The notes beneath the pieces are model-generated. The model was given only the letters and a program-made list of their open reading frames with translations. It had not been told where the DNA came from and ran no database searches. A stretch of 64,000 nucleotides of DNA, taken from Blastocystis sp. Blastoise. Taxonomy: Eukaryota; Sar; Bigyra; Opalinata; Blastocystidae. The DNA lies in contig JBBPEB010000026.1 in the NCBI GenBank assembly GCA_039096225.1, positions 777,001-841,000 on the forward strand. The letters are read 5' to 3'. The position numbers were made by a program, and so were the translations under genes. Every line of letters starts with the position of its first letter. The first letter of the stretch is position 1. Below, piece by piece: positions 1-11,522 of the stretch.

Positions 1-720
1 TTATTTTTGAGAAGCTAAAAGTAGTGGGATACAATAGAATTGTGTAAATAATGTATTGTCTGACGCGTTAAAACTAATAATCTTAATAGAATATCTCAAA
101 AAAAAACTGAAGAATAAAAAATGTATTTTTAAGAATATTTTTAGTATTTGACTGAAAGATTTGAATTTAAATATGAATACATTTTTATATTTAATTTGTT
201 GTCTCTATGTAGAAATAGAACTTATTACGAGGACTATAGATGCTTTTAAGCAATCCTAATGCTGTGTAAGTATTTATTTATCTAATATATCATATTATTT
301 TACATTATTCTTTTAGATTCCCCATTTTGGATTTCCTCTTCCTTTCAAACAGTCTCCTTGGTCTATTTCAAATACATTTATAACATGGAATCGTTGATTT
401 GATTCTTATAAGGTATTTTATCTAATTCCTTTTTTAATTCATTTAGGTTTCTTGGTTATTATTGTCTATACCTCTTCCAAATAACAAATCAAAGCAATAT
501 TGAAGGTATATAAATATATCTATTTGTTTCTTTATTACATTGACACATTTTCTCTTTTTTCTTTTTTCCTATTAAAATTATTTATTTAATTTTTATTTAT
601 TTTATTTATGTTTTATATTTATCATCAATTTATATATTATATAGAAAATTTATTTCTTATTGCCATTCTTGAATTCTGTGCTTTTGTTTGCTAGTTAAAA
701 ACGAAAATAACAAATTTTGT

Positions 721-777
<57 letters not shown>

Positions 778-812
778 TCATCTATCTATCTATCTATCTA
801 TCTATCTATTAG
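1..812. other. Unresolved 5' region of the first gene
   Basis: No complete exon is certain here. An ATG at 240 followed by GTAAGT at 266, and short GT/AG-flanked pieces near 317-411 and 447-505, could be leader or signal-peptide exons of the gene that follows. None stays open through the expected splice sites in all pieces, so no model is offered. The rest is AT-rich, with a TA run (722-772) and a TCTA run (779-809) directly before the first clear exon. Confidence 0.4.
722..809. repeat. (TA)n followed by (TCTA)n microsatellite
   Basis: About 25 TA units run from 722 to 772 and about seven to eight TCTA units from 779 to 809. They end in the 3' splice site of the exon that starts at 813, so they lie inside an intron or the leader. 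Confidence 0.95.
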
Positions 813-3800
813 GGCATCCAATTGATATCTCCTACAGTATCAACGATTCCTTTGACTTCTACTACTATTACTCCTTCTGAATATCCTCTCTTCTTCACGA
901 GTACTGCAGGATCTATATATCCACTTCAATTATTCCTTAATAGTCGATGTGGACAAATACCTATAGATATTGATCTCGAAAAACGAATTAAAATCACTTT
1001 TATTAGTGATCGAAAGGGTATATTTATTATTATATATATTTATTATTATTCTATATATATATAGTTCCATCTCTTCCTACATATACCTTCTCCTATCTTT
1101 CTTCTTCTTCTCTTTATTTATATTTAAAAGCTATCTATGTAGCTATATATGATATTTATATAACAGTAGATGGTATTCCTATTCATTATTCTCCATTTTT
1201 ATCTGCATGGACAGTAACTCATGGTTCTCTTCTTCCTTCAAATACTATTTTTATACCACCAAATAGAACTACTAGTGTTGGCATTATTCGTATATATTTA
1301 TTTAATTAATATTTATTTAATAATATATATATATATATAGATGATTTTGAAATATATTTTCGTGATGAATATAATAATACAGTTCCTACAACATTATTTA
1401 CAGGAACAATTCTATTAAATACAGATCAATCTTATTTCTTTACTTCAAAAGAAGGTATTTATTTATTTATTTATTTATTATTATTATTATTATATATATA
1501 TAGATCCATTACATGAAAAATTAATATATCAATTTGTTTCGTATACTTCAGAATCTGTTTATTTTAGATGGATGTATATATATATAAATATTTATATAAA
1601 TAATAATAATATTTTTATAGTGTGAATGGTTTATCTGTGATTAATACTCCATTCCAATTATCAGTATATAGTGATGTTCCTTCTTATCTCTACTCTTCTA
1701 TCTCTACTATCTATTCAATTATTCCTTTATATAGAAGTGTTGATGTATATATATAATAATAATAAAAATAAAAATAATATATATAGTTTACATTAATAGT
1801 AAGAGATCGTTATTATAATTTAGTGAATCAGAATAATTTTATAATAAAATTATATGTAACATCTTCAGAAGGATTTGATATTCCTTTATTTCCAGGGGAA
1901 TCCGATCAATTCTTTAGTTATAGAATCACTATGGATTCTACTTCACAATATACATTATCCATTCGTTTCTTTCGTGAGATTTCTAATGGTCATTTATATG
2001 TACGTCTTCTAAATCAAGAAGAAGAAGAAGATATTGATACAATTAATTCTTATATATATTGTACTATTCAAAGTAGAATTAGTCCTAATGATTGCTCGAA
2101 AACTGAAATCTATATATCCTTTTATTAGTTATTTTATATTATATTCTCTCAATAATAATATTATATATATTTCTTAATTCTACTTTTTACAGTCCTATTA
2201 GTTTTGCAGGCACATTAACGTATATGTATATATATACAAGAGATATATATGATGATGGATATTGTTTAGATAATCGAAGAGATAAATATAAAGTGTATAT
2301 TAAAGGTGATGGAGAAGTATATATATATTTATTTAATATATTATTATTATATATAGTATACTCAGAAATCCTTTTATTCATTTTCAACATCTCCTTCTCT
2401 TGATATATATACACAAGAATATCAATATACTTCTATTTGTCCTCTTTATACATTTATTCAATTACCTTCAAAAGTTAGAAATATAACTGTGAAAATAGAT
2501 TGTTTATCTGAAGATAATATTTGGTCCTCTTTAGAATGGAATATCACTACTATACCTTCTACTGAAATGTATATTAATTATTATTATTCTCTTATATATA
2601 TATAGTACATCTACAATAAAAGTAACTCATGATTCTCTTTATACTGCTGGTGATATTATTCCTATAAACATCAAATTCTTTGATATGTAATTATTTATTA
2701 TTCTTTATTTATATATTATTTATAGATATAATAATTCAGTAATTAATTTACAAAGTGTGTATAAAATATGTGATTATAGTTATGTAGAAGGTATATTTAA
2801 ATATATATAATTTGAATATAATTTTATATAGATCGAAATACTTATTATGATGTTATGAATCCAGATTCAATAAGTCTTCTTAGTACATGTTCTATACCTG
2901 CTAAAGTATCAGGATTCCATAAGATTTCATTGATTACATTAGTTTCTGGAAATATCTATGATTCTTATCTAAGTAAATATATTTATATTTATAATATATA
3001 TTATCTATAATAGCTGTTGTTCCTGGTACTCTTTATATTGCTCATACTGATATTCATGGTACTGGAATTGAATTTGTTTCTTATTGTGATTCTACTAATA
3101 TTTCTATTTGTGGAGATATCTATATGAATTTAAAAGTATTTATTTATTATTATTATTATTATATATTTATAATAGGATGAATATTTTAATTCATTGAATG
3201 CTACATATTATATTGAAGAAGGTGGATATTCAAAAGAAGATCCTTCTTTTTCTATATATAATCATGAAGGAGAATATATTGATATAGATATTCGACGAGC
3301 TGATACTTTAGAAGATACTCCTTTCACTGTAGATAAACATATACTCAATAATACGTATATTTAATATTATTATTTATATTTATTATTTATTTATAGTATT
3401 CATATTCATTATATTGTTGAAATGTCTTCTATTATTGGTCTTACTGAATCAGAATATCCTTATTTATATATACGTCTATTCTTTCAAAATAAACAAGATA
3501 ATCTATTCTCTAAAGATATTCCTGTTACTCTATCTTCTCTTCCTTATTCTCTATTCATGTATATATATTTTTTATTATTATTTTCAATATCTGTATAGAT
3601 TAACATCTCCTCTTAAATTTCATGTATCATCGATATTAAATGTCAATTTAGAAACTGATCCATTCTTTTTATTTCAAATATTTGATGAAAATCAACATAT
3701 TATTACGGGTCAACAATCTAATCTTAAATGGTATTCTATTATTATTATTATATATAAATATAAATGAATATATATATATAGGATAAATATAGATGAAGAT

Positions 3801-5489
3801 TATTATGATGGAATCATGTATATAGTTGAAACTACATCACCTGGTACTTATAAATATCCTTTTATATATATATATATTAATAATAATTAAACACTATTAT
3901 TTTCTTTAATCTATATACAACTATACCTCATCTTCCTACTGCTCGTAATTATACGTTTATATTATTATATAATAATATGCCTATATTGGATATATCAGTG
4001 ACAATTACTACATTCACATGTTTAAAGTATTCTTTATTATCAACCTATTCAGGAACATTCAGTATGGGATTTGTACCTGAAATAAGAAGAGAATTAGATG
4101 TTATTGTTAAAGATATTCATAATAATGAAATGTATATTTATTTTTATATATTATTATTTATTATTATATAGTCCTATTCCTATAAATCAACAATTCAATT
4201 TAACTTCTTCTCCTCCTCTTCTCTATTCTTATACTCTCAATAATAATCATATCCATGTATATATATAATCATATATAATTTATAATATTTATATAGTTTC
4301 TAATAGATTCTCCTCTTCATCTTTCTTCTTATCGAGATCTATATACTATTACTATTTCTACATCCTTTGAAGATCAACCCTATATAGAAATACTTACTAC
4401 TACTGCTTATGCTTATCCTAATTTGAGTATATATATAATATATAATATATAATAATATTATTATATAGATCTTCTTGGATCTCCTTCTTATTTACTTTGT
4501 CCTGATGAATTAACTACAGGAATAGAATTCAATTGTACATTTCATCCACGAGATATTTATGGTAATGATATTAACCCTACTTATATTCAACCATTCTTAA
4601 AATCAACATTGATTGATTCTAAGGGTAATAATCTCAATGTATGTGATTTACCTTATTGTACAGGGAATAAGCCAGCTATCTTTATTTTTGATCATAATAC
4701 TATTTATACAAAAATGTATTATATTGATGCTGATACATATACTATAACATTTTCTCTTGAACAAGTTCATTATGAACAACAATTTCAATTGATTATTTCT
4801 CCATCAATTATGGACCCTCAACAATCATTTATTCATTTCCCTTCGAATAATAATCCTATTCCTGTTCCTAATTATGAAGATTATGGAAAAAATGGTATTT
4901 ATTATTTATTTTTATTATTATTATATATATAGAATTATTAGATGATGAAGGAATTAATAAAAGTATATATTTATATTATTATAGTTATTATTTATATATA
5001 TAGCTTATATAGCTGGTAATCAAATTTTCATTCATGTTCATCTCTTTGATATATCTTTTATATTATTATTTATATATATTTTATAATATAAATATTTTTT
5101 TCTTAATAATCACTCCTTTAATAATACAATAGAAGAAGATATATCAAAAGAATTATATATAGAAATATATAAGAATGAAACTCGTATAGAAACTGATAGG
5201 TATATATATTTATATTATTATTATAATTATTATATAGTTATGCAATATTAATTTATGGAAATGTATATGTATTTTCTTTATATCATATTATATTATATAT
5301 AGATAATAAATAGATCAGTTTTATTATTAACAGTATATACAAATGATTTTATATATATTATAGGACAACAACATTTTTATATAAAGGTATGTATTTATCT
5401 ATATATATATTTATTTAAATTATTCATAGTTTTATAATTAGTTTATATAGGATAGGAAAGAGTTTCCATATATATATTATAATGATTAA
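813..5489 (+). CDS. Filamin-type Ig repeat protein, probably secreted or cell-surface (5'-partial)
   Basis: More than twenty exons, mostly 60-450 nt, encode a continuous beta-rich protein. It repeatedly shows the filamin/ABP280 pattern of a hydrophobic strand followed by D-x-Y-x-N/D: DEYNN (about 1366), DRYYN (1807), DIYDD (2248), DMYNN (2682-2733), DEYFN (3177), DIHNN (4112), DIYGND (4552). Linkers such as GTYK-TIPHLPTARNYTF (3843-3954) resemble the strand G / next-repeat boundary of filamin domains. Scattered cysteines and many N-x-S/T sites suggest an extracellular protein, as in filamin-repeat surface proteins such as plant GEX2. That assignment is by analogy. The last exon (5451-5489) ends DRKEFPYIYYND then TAA. 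No C-terminal membrane segment is visible and the N-terminus is not resolved. Three introns are AT-AC type (listed separately). The next gene is also a large surface protein on the same strand. Confidence 0.65.
2114..2190 (+). other. Candidate U12-type AT-AC intron (surface gene, intron 1 of 3)
   Basis: The intron starts ATATCCTTTT, matching the U12 5' splice consensus RTATCCTTT. It has a branch-like TTTCTTAAT at 2170-2178 and ends TTTTTAC, 13 nt after the putative branch A. Removing it joins GAA-ATC-TAT to AGT-CCT-ATT in frame. A GT-AG alternative (GTTATT at 2129 to CAG at 2192) also keeps the frame but uses a donor unlike the other introns here. Confidence 0.65.
3854..3918 (+). other. Candidate U12-type AT-AC intron (surface gene, intron 2 of 3)
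   Basis: It starts ATATCCTTTT, has branch-like TTCTTTAAT at 3902-3910 and ends TATATAC, 9 nt after the branch A. Splicing gives TAT-AA + A-ACT-ATA-CCT, restoring the frame (GTYKTIP). No AG dinucleotide lies between 3860 and about 3990, so a conventional GT-AG intron cannot replace it without losing coding sequence. Confidence 0.8.
5051..5113 (+). other. Candidate U12-type AT-AC intron (surface gene, intron 3 of 3)
   Basis: The start is ATATCTTTT, one change from consensus. TTTCTTAAT lies at 5099-5107 and the intron ends ATCAC. The joined sequence reads HLFD-SFNNTI in phase 0, which fits the filamin-like D-x-x-x-N pattern. The branch-to-acceptor distance (7 nt) is short, so this is the weakest of the three in this gene. 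Confidence 0.55.
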
Positions 5490-6155
5490 TTTTTTACATA
5501 TTATCTATTATATTATTAAAATTGTACTATGTCATATTTAATTATAATATTCTTCTTGTTTGGTAGATATTTAGAATTAGTTGATTTACAGATATCTTTT
5601 CTAGTAGAGAATAATAAAATATAAATAATTCAACATTAGTTTTTTATAAAAATATAATCTTTATTATGTTAATGATAGGTTGTAAAACGTTTCAGATATT
5701 ATCTATTTTATTTATATATGTATAATAATCTATAATTGATTTAAATAAGACATGTTACACAAGAAATGTTTATAAATTGTGAATCTCATCTTAATAAATA
5801 ACTATACTGATTATATATTTTTATTCTGTATAAGATTTATATCTTAAGCAGAATGCTATTTTATTAATATAACTGACAAATATATTTAATTGAAATCATA
5901 GTGTGTTAAAATAGCACGGTTTTATCTCTGTAACATCTAAATATATATGTTGTAATTAAATAATTCATGCTAAAAACTATATAATATATTTATAAATTAA
6001 TTGATAATCAAATAGACTTTTTGTAAAGAAAAAGAGTAATTTTATAATTTTATTAACCTCTGAAAACAAAGAATTTTATATAGATTCTTATAATAGTAAT
6101 AATATATTGACTATTATAATTCAAAAATAAAACAATACATGTAAAAAAATAAAAA

Positions 6156-6235
6156 TGCCCCAGATAAGATTTGAACCAGCGACAATAACCATTATAACTA
6201 TAGCGCTGACCAACTATACCAACAATTCTCTCAAT
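6156..6235 (-). pseudogene. tRNA-like fossil 1
   Basis: On the minus strand there is a box A-like TGGTATAGTTGG, an anticodon-loop-like GTTATAA, and a box B-like GGTTCAAATC, ending CTGGGGCA. The 5' acceptor strand (AGAATTG) does not pair with the 3' strand CTGGGGC, and the T stem pairs poorly. It therefore looks like a decayed tRNA, a tRNA-derived element, or a tRNA with unusual pairing. Confidence 0.45.
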
Positions 6236-6511
6236 TTTTTGTTTTTATATAATATATATAATAAATTTAAATATAGCTAAATCTTCAAATTTTTATATTC
6301 ATTATCTTTCATAACATTTATGTCAGTATAGACATGCTTAGAATAACTATTAAATAGAAATTATTAATTTTTGAAAATAAATTGTCTATTGATGTGGTGA
6401 TAATGAACTCAAAAAGAACACCTCAGTGATGTAAACGTTTTTTAAATACTAAAAATGACGCAGAGTTGATTGAATCATTATAAATAGTTGTCAAAAAAAT
6501 TTAAAAGAAAA

Positions 6512-6586
6512 TGTCCCCTATAAGGATCGATCCGTCGACCATGTAAAAATTTTATGCGCATAAACCATTCGACCAAATACCCCTTA
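6512..6586 (-). pseudogene. tRNA-like fossil 2
   Basis: On the minus strand there is box A-like TGGTCGAATGG and box B-like GGATCGATCC, ending CCTTATAGGGGACA. Its last 28 nt align with those of the fossil 350 nt upstream (shared GTCG...CTTAT..GGGG). The acceptor arm does not pair (both sides are G-rich), so a functional tRNA is unlikely. Confidence 0.4.
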
Positions 6587-7059
6587 TATAATATTTATCA
6601 TCAAGTCATATAATAATTATAAAACCAGTGACTACTAACCTTTTTTTATTTTTCCCTTTTTAAACATAAAAATAATATATTTTACAATATAAATATTATA
6701 AATGTGTTGTGTGACTTATTCTACATGTAAAATACATTTTAAAACCATTTTTAAAGGCTATTAAAAAACATTTTGTCTGAAGTATTGTTTTTTAAAATCT
6801 GACTTTTGTTCATACTGTTGTTTTTTGTTTGGTTTTTGAAAATAATTATTTTAATATGCTTTTCGTTTATTTTTTTTTATTACTAGTCAGGGTGTATCTG
6901 TAGAGTCCCTACAAGACTACTTCGTGATATTTAACAAAAACAAAAACTTTTTAATTACATTATTATTTTTTATAATATTATTTTAGAGTTTATTGACAAT
7001 ATTATTCATTATAACACATAAATAATACTATTTGAAATAGCTTAAAAAAAGTATATAAA

Positions 7060-7460
7060 CAATTGACTATTGTCACAAAATATTTTTATTTGTCACCCAA
7101 CTTAACACGAATAGTCAAACATAGGAATCATACTTGTTGTTATTTGATGACTTATATACTTTTCAGTCATGTATCTGTCACAACATGTGTCACAAAAAAT
7201 ATTTTATTTGACTTATTTTCAAATAGTCATACATTATATATCAAAATAATACGTTTTTAGTCAAAAACTGTCACGTCATAATATAATAGTCAATGAATGA
7301 ATTATCTTTTTTATGTCACCCGGTCCTTTTTTCATGAAAAGTGTGTAAATCGACGTGTCTTGATGAGCTGAGTTTGAAAATATTTTTTTTATATTTTTAA
7401 AATTAAAAACAAAAAAGTTATTTATCATTTTTCATTTTTGTGTCACAAATTTTGCTGACA
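7060..7460. repeat. TGTCAC-rich block with imperfect direct repeats
   Basis: GTCAC occurs about seven times on the plus strand within 400 nt, with further GTCA words between. Two stretches that begin TGTCACAAAA, followed by TATTTT and TTATTTG, lie about 120 nt apart (near 7072 and 7188) and look like diverged direct copies. No terminal repeats or transposase were found. Confidence 0.5.
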
Positions 7461-8229
7461 ATTGCGACGCCGCAAAAAAAAAGGGCCTTTTGGAAGTCGC
7501 TGTATATATTATTATTGCATTCAACAAAAAGAATGAAACCTATAAGTTATTTTCTTTTAATCGATAACAAATTATGTATTTGTTTTCAAAATATACATGC
7601 AATATACAAAAAAAAAAATAACATTTTTGAAAAAAATAACTATCATCTATTATTTAAATTATACTATTCTGTAGTATTCATTAACTTTCATTTTATTTAA
7701 TCTATATTTTAAGAGATATTTTAATAAAAAGACAATTAAAATGAAGAAATTTATTATATTTAACATCATTAAATGCAAATCAGAAGGTCATTCGATAGAA
7801 TGAAATGCGACAAAAGTGTTTCAAAGATAATGGATTCAATAAGATCTATTATATGGTTATAAAAGAGAAATGATACATTTTATTCTATTCTTTATTTTTA
7901 ATTATAATATAAATATATACTTATTGACTATACATTCCTTGAGCATATAAATCTAGTTATTATAAGACCATTCAAACAAATTAATTCCAACTTTCAACCG
8001 ATTTCCAAACTGAATAACAGTAATACATACGAGATATTGAATATTTATATCAGAAAATTGCTTGTTATAATAAAAACATCAGTGAAAATGGTCTTATGAG
8101 TGTTTTCTTTATTGAGAAAATAATCCAAATTATTCGGATAAAAAATGAACTAGAAACAGCATTCAACCTAAGATATTTCTACACATTTACGTTGTAATTC
8201 TTCTTAAATTACGATATCATCCTTTGAAG

Positions 8230-10104
8230 ATGCAACAGTTATTATTTCTCTTTATCTTCGTGTCCTGTATATATATTTCATGCAGGTAATTTATAATGTC
8301 TATATTGATTTAGGTGCATTATGTGTTCTTTCTGAGGGCAATGAATTAATAAAAGTGAAATACGAGCAGTATTGTTTTGTAGGAAAGGAAGAAGTTTGGA
8401 TTATCTATGGACTTGTCAATAATATTCGAACTCAATTCTTTAAAACTAAGTGTTCATCAAGAGACTCTATATACAATGGAGAATTCTATGTGAATAAAAC
8501 TGACTCTATGATTTATGAAGCTACATTCACATTATCGTATTTGTTTCGATTATTTTTGTTTAAATGTTTAGTTCTTCATCTGGAACTGATGGATATCTAG
8601 CTATTTATGATGACTACGATACATTAGTGATGAAAGTTTCTGCTCATGGCTTGACAAGCAGAACTACATTTTTTTCATGTATTTATATATATATTTATTT
8701 TACATTTTTATTATAGAAATAGTATAAATTATATTAATGTATAATTTTCATTAAATAATATAGTATTCATTTATATTTTATATATATATATATATATAGT
8801 ATTTCATCCAATATCTCAACATGATTCTGTTTCTTATAAATCGGATAATGTGGATTCTGATTGGATGACGAATACTTATGATTATTCTAATTGGTCGAAA
8901 ATCAACTTTGGCCAATCAAAAGAGCCTTCAGAACAAGTACAGTATTATATAAAGGAATTTGATATATCGAATCTATATACATATGCTGCTTATACACTTG
9001 GATTATTATATACTGGCGAATGTTTTATTTATTTAAATGGATATTTAATTTGGAATGCTAATAAGTATATATTTATTGTGATAAAGTTAGTATTTTTTAT
9101 ATATTTATTTATTTATTTATTTATTTATTTATATATTATTTATTTATTGATATTTATTTATTTATATATTTATATATTTATATATTTATTGATATTTATG
9201 TATTTATTTAATTATATATTCTATATATATATTCTATATATATTCTATATATAGGACAAATACACAAGAAATGATCTATTCAAAGTATATATATATAATA
9301 ATAGAAATAATAAGAATTATATATATATAGAATAGTATTATCGACAGCTGCTTTGTTGGAACACAATCGACTTTCGATTTCTGTTTCATCTCCATCTGCC
9401 AATCAATATCTTGATATGTACATATCCCTCTTTTATTCTAACGAAGATGAACGTATATATATTTTAGTTATTCTTTGAATATTCAATTACATATATTCTT
9501 TATTTCATTTAAACTATTTTTGTTTCATATTATTCTAAAAAATAGTGAACGATATTTATTATTATGTATATATATATTTATATATAGAATGTGCCTATAC
9601 ATTAGATAAATTTTCTCTTTCTTCTTCTTCTTCTTCTTCTTCTTCTTCTTCACTTTCAAATATTATGGATTTTAAGGTATTAACAAGATACTCAGACAAT
9701 TTTTATAATACTACTGCTATTACTTTTACTATCCTTCTTAATAATACGTATATATATGCTTTATTTTTCACTATACATATAATAAAATTTATTTTTGTTT
9801 TATAGTTTTTTCTATTTATTACTATGAATTGAATTATTTTATATAATATTTATAAATATATTATTATATAAATACTAATGAAAATCTTAATATAGATATA
9901 TTCAAATTAATGATTATATTATGTTTGAAGGAACAATTCTTGGTGCGTCACCTTGTTCGTTTGATTTAACTGGTAGAAATAATGATGACGAAGAATGGAC
10001 TATATTGGACGTTAAAGAGGATTATCCAATCAGATCTTATTCCAGAGAAACACAACTATTTGCAAATACAAAAGCTTATAGTCAATATCAATTTAAAGTG
10101 AATC

Positions 10105-10168
<64 letters not shown>

Positions 10169-10761
10169 TTATTAGTCTTATCATTATAATATATATATAT
10201 ATACATATATAAAGAGGTTTGTACGGGTACAAAAATATCTTTATCGGATATTTACCTTCGCACGTGCGGCCAATCTTCTAAAGGACTGATATATCCTGCA
10301 AATAATTATGATTTCGCAATGAATATACCGATTCCCGTGGTTATGCCTCTTTATTCAGGATATTCAAGTATTCATGTATCTCCAGATCTTCCCACGGGAA
10401 TTCATCTAAATAGGAATACTGGTCTTCTTTATGGAACTGTATTTATTATGTTTATTATTATATTTATTATGTTTATTTTCATGTTTATTATATATATTAT
10501 ATTTATTATATTTATGTTTATTATTATTATTATTATTAGCCTACAAGTGTTTCGGAGAGTGTATTATATACATTTACAGTTGGTTCACTTCCGATATCAA
10601 CTCAAATGTTTATCTCTGTTCATTATTGTCAAGGAGTTCTAGTTAAGATTTACCGTGATTATTCCAATAAAGCGTCTCTTAGCGAATCATTTTCTCTCTA
10701 TAATCAATTACCCAATCAATATTCATTTATACAAGAACCTTATATTAAACCTAGAAATGGA

Positions 10762-10839
<78 letters not shown>

Positions 10840-11491
10840 TAGATATATTTGATGTGTGTCTTCCTAAAACGGATTATATACTTGATCTTCATCTATATTC
10901 AATGAGTGGGTCAACATCATGGGCAGACAATAGTTATTTCGCGGTATATTTGGCGCCAAATACAAATAGAGTCAGTTATAATCCCTCTGATTTATCCAAT
11001 TATATTCAAATATTACGATGTCGATATGATGTTATGTTAACAAATACTTATTCTTTCTCTAGTATATATATTAATAATTATACTATATATAATACTATAT
11101 ATAGCTAATTTTCTTCTTAGGGGAGGGGACCAATGGCGGTATTCTTCTTCTTTCCCGCCATCAAATTGGATAAATCCCTCTTTTGATGACTCCAAATGGG
11201 AGTTAATATCCGTTTCAGAAACCCCCATCCCTCCAACAGCTCATTTTTACCGCCATTCTATTCAATTTAATAGTACTATATATACAAATACTAAAGATAT
11301 AATTAATCTATTTATATCCTATAAAAGTGGAATTATAATTTATATTAATGGAGAAATTGTGTTCTCTAATAGAATAAAAGAGTATATATATATATATATA
11401 TATAGTTATATATATATTATATATATATATATATAGTATATCTCCAGATACTCATCCTTCGTCTTCTTATACAGATATTATATATAGAAGG

Positions 11492-11522
<31 letters not shown>

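Larger units (their letters stand above)
5490..8229. other. Intergenic region, no convincing protein gene
   Basis: About 2.7 kb of AT-rich sequence with only short, compositionally random reading frames. It holds two tRNA-like fossils (6156-6235 and 6512-6586) and a block of repeated TGTCAC words (about 7060-7450). Spliced small exons cannot be ruled out between 7500 and 8200, but nothing recognisable was read. Confidence 0.6.

Noticed and set aside
3446-3460. ATATCCTTAT as a further AT-AC donor
   Set aside because: The sequence lies inside a long open exon (ESEYPYLYIRLFF) with no downstream branch and AC needed to restore the frame.
7063-7700. Two short frames in the 5.5-8.2 kb spacer
   Set aside because: Their composition equals the background, there is no splice-site pattern, and the apparent starts are not ATG-supported.
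10283-10296. ATATCC words inside exons (10283, 11332, 28725, 36128) as U12 donors
   Set aside because: In each case the surrounding exon is open and conserved, and no frame problem requires an intron.
10655-10852. Frames with long Ile-Tyr repeats here and at 26357-26542, 30576-30803, 50573-50755 and 59225-59407
   Set aside because: These are translations of (TA)n introns; the flanking exons join in frame when the repeats are spliced out.
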